Positions 4,753-9,641 of a stretch of 9,641 nucleotides of DNA are shown here, in pieces (the first letter of the stretch is position 1; each line of letters begins with the position of its first letter). This DNA comes from JAHWJR01 sp035942035 (GTDB lineage Bacteria; Actinomycetota; Acidimicrobiia; Acidimicrobiales; CADCSY01). Position numbers and translations under genes: made by a program. The notes beneath the pieces are model-generated. The model saw nothing but the letters and a program-made list of their open reading frames with translations, did no database searches and was not told where the DNA came from. The stretch is from the NCBI GenBank assembly GCA_035942035.1, contig DASZDK010000113.1, positions 1 to 9,641 of the forward strand. The letters are read 5' to 3'.

Positions 4753-7737
4753 GTGAGCCGCGTGGCGACGCCACTCGACGCCGAGGTCACCGCCCTGGCC
4801 CGGCACCTCGCCGAGTTGGGCCGCGACAAGGCGGGCCGGGTGTTCCGCATGTCGTGGTGGGGGGACCGCCTGCTGCAGCGGGCCATGGCCAACCCCGCCT
4901 TCAAGACCGAGCTGTTCCGCTTCGTCGACGTGTTCCCGGCCACCACCGGCGACGACGACGTCCTGCGCCACCTGGACGAGTACTTCTCCGGCCGGGGCGT
5001 GCCCAAGTTGCTGGCCCTCGGCGTCGACGTGGCCGAGTCGGTGCCCGGGATCGGGGCGCACGTCTCCGCCGGCGTCGCCGAGCGCAACATCCGCCGCATG
5101 GCCGAGCAGTTCATCGTGGGTACCGATGCCACGGAGGCCGTCCCCAACCTGAGGGGACTGTGGGAGCACGGAGCCGCCTTCACCGTCGACCTCCTCGGCG
5201 AGAAGACGATCGTGGGCGCCGAGGCCGATCGCTACGCAGCACGGGTGCAGGAGACCCTCACCACCCTGCTCGACGCCACCGCCTCGTGGCCTGCCCGCCC
5301 GGTGCTGGAGGCCGACGACGCCGGGGCGCTGCCCCGGGTGAACGTCTCGGTCAAGGCCACGGCGCTGGCCTCCAAGCTCGCTCCGCTCACCGGGGAGGTC
5401 GGCCTCGAGCAGGCCAAGGCCCGGTTGCGCCCGCTGCTTCGCCTGGCCGCGACCCGGGGTGCCTTCGTCAACCTCGACATGGAGCACGCCGAGGTCAAGG
5501 ACCTCACCCTGGCGCTGTTCCGCGAGCTGTTGGATGAGCCGGAGCTGGCCGACCTCCAGGCCGGAATCGCCGTCCAGGCCTACCTCAAGGACTCGGCGGC
5601 CGACCTGGCCGAGCTGGTGTCGTGGTCGGCGCGGCGGGCGGTCCCGATCACGGTGCGGCTGGTGAAGGGCGCCTACTGGGACACCGAGACGGTCGTCGCC
5701 GAGGCGGCGGGGTGGCCCTCGCCGGTGTTCGAGGACAAGGCGGCGACGGACGCCAACTTCGAGCGCTGCGTGCGCCTGCTCCACGACCACCACGGTTCGG
5801 TGAAGGCTGCCTTCGGTTCGCACAACCTCCGCTCGCTCGCCTACGCCGTGGCCTACGCCCGCAGTCGGGGCATCGACGACCGCGGTTACGAGCTGCAGAT
5901 GCTGGCGGGGATGGCCCAGCCGATCCAGGCCGCGGTGTGCCGCCTAGGGATGCGGCTGCGGGTTTACGCCCCCATCGGTGAGCTGGTCCCGGGCATGGCC
6001 TACCTGGTGCGCCGGCTGCTGGAGAACACCAGCAACGAGAGTTTCGTTCGCCAGCGCTTCGCCGAAGGCCGGCGTCTCGATGACCTGTTGGCGCCCCCGG
6101 CGGTCGACAGCTTGCCGGGTCCGCCGTCGCCCGTGCGGCGGGCGCCCACCGACCCAGCCGCCGTTGGCGCCTACGAGCCCGAGCCGGTCGCCGAGTGGCG
6201 GCGAGCGCCGGTGCGTTCGGCCTTCGCCCGGGCGGTGGCCGAGGCCGGCGCCGGCCAGGTGATCGAGGTGCCGGCAGTGGTCGATGGACGCCGGGTGCGA
6301 ACGCCGGAGGTGATCGAGTCGCTCGACCCCGCCCGCCAGTCGGTCGTGGTGGCCACGTCGGCAGCCTGCGGTGCCGACGTGGCGGACGCCGCCGTGGAGG
6401 CGGCCGGTCGGGCCTTCGATCGCTGGGGCCGGACGCCCGCTGTCGAACGGGCGGCGGTGCTGTTCCGGGCGGCGGAGTGGATGCGGGCGCGCCGGCCGCA
6501 GCTGGGGGCGCTGGAGGTGCTGGAGGCGGGGAAGCCCTGGGCCGAGGCCGACGCCGACGTGTGCGAGGCCATCGACTTCTGCGAGTACTACGGGCGGGAG
6601 ATGCTGCGGCTCGACCGCGGCGGTGCGGTGGCGTCCCCGCCGGGGGAGTCCAACCGCCTGCACTACCAGGGCAAGGGGGTGGCCGTGGTCATCGCCCCGT
6701 GGAACTTCCCCCTGGCCATCCCTTGTGGGATGACCGTGGCCGCCCTGGTGACCGGCAACACGGTGGTGCTCAAGCCGGCGGAGCAGACACCGGCGGTGGC
6801 CTTCCGGCTGGTCGAGGCCCTGGAGGCGGCGGGTCTTCCGCCCGGCGTACTGAACTTTCTGCCCGGCCGGGGCGAGGAGGTCGGCGCCCGTCTGGTCCGC
6901 CACCCCGGCGTCGCCCTGGTTGCCTTCACCGGGTCGCGCGAGGTCGGCCTGGAGATCAACCGGGCGGCGTCGGAGCACTGCCCCGGCCAGCGCTCGGTGA
7001 AGCGGGTGGTGGCCGAGATGGGCGGCAAGAACGCCCTCGTCGTCGACGCCGACGCCGACCTGGACCAGGCAGTGCCCGCCGTGGTGGCGTCCGCCTTCGG
7101 CTACAGCGGCCAGAAGTGCTCGGCGTGCTCCCGCCTGGTGCTGGTCGATGCCGTGCACGACGCCTTCCTGGAGCGGCTGCTGGGAGCGGTGGGCGAGCTG
7201 GCCGTCGGGCGGCCGTCGGAGATGGGCACCGAGCTGGGACCGGTCATCGACGCCGAGGCCCAGCGCAAGACGCAGGCCTATGCCGCGCTCGCCGCCGAGG
7301 AGGGCGAGGTCCTGCTGAGCCGCTCCGACGTGCCCGCCGACGGCTTCTACGTCGGCCCGGTGGTGGTGGTCGGCCTTGACCCCTCGACCAGCCGAGTCGC
7401 CCGGGAGGAGATCTTCGGGCCGGTGCTCTCGGTGTTGCGGGCGCGTGACTTCGACGCCGCCCTGGCCCTGGCCAACGACACCGACTACGGGCTCACCGCC
7501 GGCATCTACTCCCGCTCACCGGCACACATCCGCCGGGCCGCCACCGAGCTGCGGGCGGGGAACGTCTACGTCAACCGGGCGCTCACCGGGGCCGTGGTGG
7601 GCCGCCAGCCCTTCGGCGGCTACGGCCTGTCCGGCGTCGGTTCCAAGGCGGGCGGGCCCGACTACCTGCTGCAGTTCCTCGACCCCCGGGTCGTGACCGA
7701 GAACACCATGCGCCAGGGGTTCGCACCCCTGGCATAG
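4753..7737 (+). CDS. putA: Bifunctional proline dehydrogenase / L-glutamate gamma-semialdehyde dehydrogenase
   Basis: A 994-residue enzyme oxidising proline to glutamate in two steps. The FAD-dependent proline dehydrogenase barrel covers about residues 40-440. The NAD(P)-dependent aldehyde dehydrogenase covers about 500-985. Proline dehydrogenase hallmarks are Y405-APIGE and Y417-LVRRLLENTSNESF, whose two arginines (R420, R421) bind the substrate carboxylate in the family. Aldehyde dehydrogenase hallmarks are PWNFPLAI (649-656), K674 in LKPAEQTP, FTGSREVG (725-732), general base E755 in AEMGGKN and catalytic C789 in SGQKCSAC. A proline-rich linker lies at about 443-475. There is no N-terminal ribbon-helix-helix DNA-binding domain and no extra C-terminal domain, so it is a minimal PutA and not a self-repressor. 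The GTG start at 4753 lacks a clear ribosome site; GTG 4762 is an alternative. Confidence 0.96.
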   Translation: MSRVATPLDAEVTALARHLAELGRDKAGRVFRMSWWGDRLLQRAMANPAFKTELFRFVDVFPATTGDDDVLRHLDEYFSGRGVPKLLALGVDVAESVPGIGAHVSAGVAERNIRRMAEQFIVGTDATEAVPNLRGLWEHGAAFTVDLLGEKTIVGAEADRYAARVQETLTTLLDATASWPARPVLEADDAGALPRVNVSVKATALASKLAPLTGEVGLEQAKARLRPLLRLAATRGAFVNLDMEHAEVKDLTLALFRELLDEPELADLQAGIAVQAYLKDSAADLAELVSWSARRAVPITVRLVKGAYWDTETVVAEAAGWPSPVFEDKAATDANFERCVRLLHDHHGSVKAAFGSHNLRSLAYAVAYARSRGIDDRGYELQMLAGMAQPIQAAVCRLGMRLRVYAPIGELVPGMAYLVRRLLENTSNESFVRQRFAEGRRLDDLLAPPAVDSLPGPPSPVRRAPTDPAAVGAYEPEPVAEWRRAPVRSAFARAVAEAGAGQVIEVPAVVDGRRVRTPEVIESLDPARQSVVVATSAACGADVADAAVEAAGRAFDRWGRTPAVERAAVLFRAAEWMRARRPQLGALEVLEAGKPWAEADADVCEAIDFCEYYGREMLRLDRGGAVASPPGESNRLHYQGKGVAVVIAPWNFPLAIPCGMTVAALVTGNTVVLKPAEQTPAVAFRLVEALEAAGLPPGVLNFLPGRGEEVGARLVRHPGVALVAFTGSREVGLEINRAASEHCPGQRSVKRVVAEMGGKNALVVDADADLDQAVPAVVASAFGYSGQKCSACSRLVLVDAVHDAFLERLLGAVGELAVGRPSEMGTELGPVIDAEAQRKTQAYAALAAEEGEVLLSRSDVPADGFYVGPVVVVGLDPSTSRVAREEIFGPVLSVLRARDFDAALALANDTDYGLTAGIYSRSPAHIRRAATELRAGNVYVNRALTGAVVGRQPFGGYGLSGVGSKAGGPDYLLQFLDPRVVTENTMRQGFAPLA

Positions 7738-7740
7738 GGC

Positions 7741-7783
7741 GCCGCAGTGGCGGTCTTTGTCGGCTCAGCCACCGTGGCGGTGG
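7741..7783 (+). terminator. Weak hairpins after putA, possible terminator
   Basis: Just after the putA stop, GCCGC (7741-7745) can pair with GCGGT (7750-7754, one G-T pair), followed by CTTTGT. A second perfect 6-bp hairpin, CCACCG/CGGTGG with loop TGG, lies at 7769-7783. Neither has a good T run. They sit in the short gap before the minus-strand pseudogene, where bidirectional termination would be expected. Confidence 0.25.
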
Positions 7784-7813
7784 GTCACCCGCAAAGAACG
7801 GCAGCGGGGATGG

Positions 7814-8199
7814 TCAGGGCATGCTCCAGACCTGGATGGCCGGCTTCCCGTGGTCGAACGCCAGGATCCCGAGGTGACCAGTGGGCAGCGCCACCAGATG
7901 CGGGCCAGTTGCGTGATGTCCACCCAGCATCTCCGCGGTGGTACGGCCCTCGCCATGCCGTAGCGCATCTCGCCCAGATCGTCGTCGATCTGGAGGGCCT
8001 CTGCGACCCCGGCCAGCTCGGCTGTGTGCCGCGCCCCCTTGTACGGGCTGGTCAGCACGCAGGTGAAGGCAACGTCAGAGAGGCGGGCGCCCAGCGCCCG
8101 CGCCTGGTCGACACCGTCGTCGGTCAGCTCGAGGTCGGTCGTGCCGGTGTGCTGACCGGACAGGCTCCACTCGGTCTGCCCGTGGCGGGCGATCCACAC
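7814..8199 (-). pseudogene. Histidine phosphatase (phosphoglycerate-mutase-like), frameshifted and internally deleted
   Basis: From GTG 8199 the minus strand reads VWIARHGQTEWSLSGQHTG and onward, a normal histidine-phosphatase N-terminus with the catalytic RHG box and later LTSPYKGARHTAEL. It runs well to LGEMRYG (7959-7957). There the Y-G-x-x-E-G-R-T-T motif is broken by a net one-base loss, and the next frame continues GEGRTTAEML from 7954. About 16 residues later it reads LPTGHLGILAFDHGKPAI, the normal C-terminal strand region, and ends in TGA at 7814-7816. Roughly 55-60 residues usual in this family are missing between these blocks, including the second catalytic histidine segment (of the F-x-HGH type). 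Activity is not expected. It follows the membrane-protein gene by about 20 bases. Confidence 0.8.
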
Positions 8200-8218
8200 T
8201 CTTCGGCCATCGTTCGCC

Positions 8219-8605
8219 TCAGTCCAACGACTGAGAGAGCGTCCAGCCGGTGAGCACGGCGGCGGCGGCGGCGCCCACCGCGGCCAGGCGGGTCCGGTGG
8301 GGGAGGTGGCGGAACGTGGTCAGGGTCGCCACCAGGTCGACGCCGTCGGCGACCGCTCCACACTGCAGCAGGGTGCGAACCGGTGACCCCTGGTCGAGGG
8401 CCCGCAGCAGGAGCACCCCGAGGAGGAGATCGCGGACGCCGGCGGCTCGGGTGAGCATCTTGACCCCGGCGTCGGTGGCGCCGGGACCGGCCCACGAGGC
8501 GGCGGCGCCGGGGGCGACGAGGAGGCTGCCGCCGATGGCGACGCGGCCGGCACCGAGGAGCCGGGCCAGGTCGTCGTGGTCCACGGTCCGGCAGTCTTGC
8601 AGCAT
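8219..8605 (-). CDS. Small multi-pass membrane protein, hypothetical
   Basis: Protein of 128 residues with three or four hydrophobic segments: about 19-38 (GAGRVAIGGSLLVAPGAAAS), 55-69 (the GVRDLLLGVLLLRAL helix), 78-95, and 106-122 near the C-terminus (AAVGAAAAAVLTGWTL). This pattern, including A-G-V-R-D-L-L-L-G after a TDAGVKMLTRAAG segment, resembles small DUF4267-like membrane proteins common in actinobacteria; that label is tentative. The start is ATG 8605, or GTG 8584 seven codons in. Neither has an obvious ribosome site. It begins 16 bases after the aminotransferase stop on the same strand, so it is probably cotranscribed and translationally coupled. Function unknown. Confidence 0.75.
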   Translation of the reverse strand: MLQDCRTVDHDDLARLLGAGRVAIGGSLLVAPGAAASWAGPGATDAGVKMLTRAAGVRDLLLGVLLLRALDQGSPVRTLLQCGAVADGVDLVATLTTFRHLPHRTRLAAVGAAAAAVLTGWTLSQSLD

Positions 8606-8621
8606 CGGGCGGTCGTGCCGG

Positions 8622-9641
8622 TCAAGAGGAGGCGGTCAGTGCGGCCACGGCGGCGAGGAGGCGGTCGATCTCCTCGCCGGTGTTGTAGCCGTGGGGCGAG
8701 ACGCGGATGCCTCCGCCGCGGGGCGAGCACACGATGCCCTCGGCCAGGAGACGTTCGTGCACCATGACGGGGTCGTGTCCTTCGACGGTGAAGGTGACGA
8801 TTCCCGAGCGCCCGCCGGCGCTGCGGTCGGACAGCACGGTCGCCCCGGCCAGGCCGTGCAGGCCGGTACAGGCGCGCTCGCACAGGGCATCCACGTGGGC
8901 CCACACCGATTCCACGCCGGCGCCGGCCAGCAGGTCGATGGAGGCGCCGAGGGCGTGGATGCCGGCCATGTTCTGGGTCCCGCCCTCCAGCCGGCGGGCG
9001 CCGTGGTCCCACACCAGGTCGAGGTTGTCCCACTGCTCGCGGTGCACCACGGAGTTCCATCCCGGCTCCAGTGGTCGCAGGAGGTCGAGCCAGCGGTTGC
9101 GCACATACAGCACGCCGATGCCTTCCGGGCCCAGCAGCCACTTGTGGGCGTCGGCCATGGCAAAGTCGACACCCCAGGCCTCCAGTTGGGCGGGGACCAC
9201 GCCGAGACCCTGGATGACGTCGGCGCACAGCAGCGCACCGGCGCCGTGGCAGACCTGAGCCAGAGCCGCCAGGTCGGTGCGCCAACCTCGGCCGAACTGG
9301 ACCCAGCTCGTGGCCACCACCTTGGGCGGTGGGCCGGCGGCGATGGCGTCGGCAAACGCCTCCACCGGCAGGCACCGCCCCGGGCCCCGGGTCGCCACGG
9401 TGTCGACCACCACGCCGAGGTCTCGCAGGGCCAGCCAGGGATAGATCGTCGACGGGAACTCCAGGGAGGGGACCACCACCCGGTCACCCTCCTGCCACGC
9501 CAACCCGTTGGCCACGAACCCGAGGCCTTCGGTGGTGTTCTTCACGAAGGCCACGTCGGCGACGGGCACACCCATGAGGCGGGCTGCCGCCGCCCGCACC
9601 TGCTGGGCGCGCTCGGCGTGGCCGGCGCCGGCCAGTGAGCC
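8622..9641 (-). CDS. Class V PLP-dependent aminotransferase / cysteine-desulfurase-like, 5' end outside the window
   Basis: The last 339 residues of a fold-type I PLP enzyme of the class V group (cysteine desulfurase, isopenicillin-N epimerase and EgtE-like relatives). The frame stays open to the window edge, where it reads GSLAGAGHAERAQQVR, so the N-terminus (about 40-60 residues by family comparison) lies outside. Seen in order: TTEGLG (PLP phosphate region), SWVQFGRGWRTDL, the CADVIQGLG segment with the PLP-pairing aspartate, and ADAHKWLLGPEGIG with the Schiff-base lysine encoded at 9141-9143. RRLEGGTQN and a C-terminal GGGIRVSPHGYNT follow. I see no conserved active-site cysteine loop of the desulfurase kind, so a C-S lyase, epimerase or aminotransferase role is as likely. 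Substrate not determinable here. Confidence 0.92.
   Translation of the reverse strand, partial: GSLAGAGHAERAQQVRAAAARLMGVPVADVAFVKNTTEGLGFVANGLAWQEGDRVVVPSLEFPSTIYPWLALRDLGVVVDTVATRGPGRCLPVEAFADAIAAGPPPKVVATSWVQFGRGWRTDLAALAQVCHGAGALLCADVIQGLGVVPAQLEAWGVDFAMADAHKWLLGPEGIGVLYVRNRWLDLLRPLEPGWNSVVHREQWDNLDLVWDHGARRLEGGTQNMAGIHALGASIDLLAGAGVESVWAHVDALCERACTGLHGLAGATVLSDRSAGGRSGIVTFTVEGHDPVMVHERLLAEGIVCSPRGGGIRVSPHGYNTGEEIDRLLAAVAALTASS

Noticed and set aside
3937..5823. Minus-strand open frame of 628 codons opposite MOSC, the repeat protein and putA
   Set aside because: It runs antisense to three well-supported genes and is rich in H, R, G and P, the signature of the complementary strand of GC-rich codons.
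5944..7158. Minus-strand open frame of 404 codons inside putA
   Set aside because: It is antisense to conserved proline dehydrogenase and aldehyde dehydrogenase motifs and has the same shadow composition.
8250..9638. Plus-strand open frame of 462 codons opposite the aminotransferase
   Set aside because: The minus strand carries clear PLP-enzyme and membrane-protein motifs. The plus reading is a shadow.

Overview
The window is GC-rich (roughly 70% by eye). It has GTG and TTG starts, G/C-ending codons, short intergenic gaps and stop-start overlaps. The protein types (a GAF–SpoIIE phosphatase, a DUF4395 membrane protein, a two-domain PutA, a short MOSC protein) point to a high-GC actinobacterium, possibly Acidimicrobiia. 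The lineage is an inference; no marker gene is present.

Layout. (1) 69-143 is a complete tRNA-Cys(GCA) with encoded CCA. (2) 144-672 has no intact gene. On the minus strand it holds two decayed coding pieces: part of a tyrosine-recombinase (integrase) catalytic domain at about 443-598 and the C-terminal half of a HicB-type antitoxin at about 253-406. Both are broken by stops, and the second also by a frameshift. This looks like the worn remnant of an element once inserted beside the tRNA gene. (3) 673-1914 is a GAF + PP2C/SpoIIE phosphatase, convergent with a DUF4395 membrane protein at 1933-2433 on the minus strand. (4) 2602-4707 is a tightly coupled three-gene plus-strand run: an unrecognised 323-residue protein, a MOSC-domain protein that starts inside its stop codon, and an unrecognised 204-residue protein that overlaps the MOSC gene and carries an internal 41-residue-period repeat. 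(5) 4753-7737 is a 994-residue bifunctional proline dehydrogenase / glutamate-semialdehyde dehydrogenase without the DNA-binding domain of enterobacterial PutA. (6) 7814-9641, minus strand, read from high to low coordinates: a class V aminotransferase cut by the window edge, a small multi-pass membrane protein, and a histidine-phosphatase pseudogene with a frameshift and a large internal deletion.

Functionally, PutA oxidises proline to glutamate and feeds electrons to the quinone pool. The GAF–SpoIIE protein is a probable signalling phosphatase of the kind that acts on anti-anti-sigma factors. The MOSC protein suggests sulfur or molybdenum-cofactor-related chemistry for the three-gene run, but its neighbours are unknown, so the pathway is open. 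I see no CRISPR array, intact mobile element or defence system. The most informative parts are the three pseudogene relics and the two unknown proteins around the MOSC gene.
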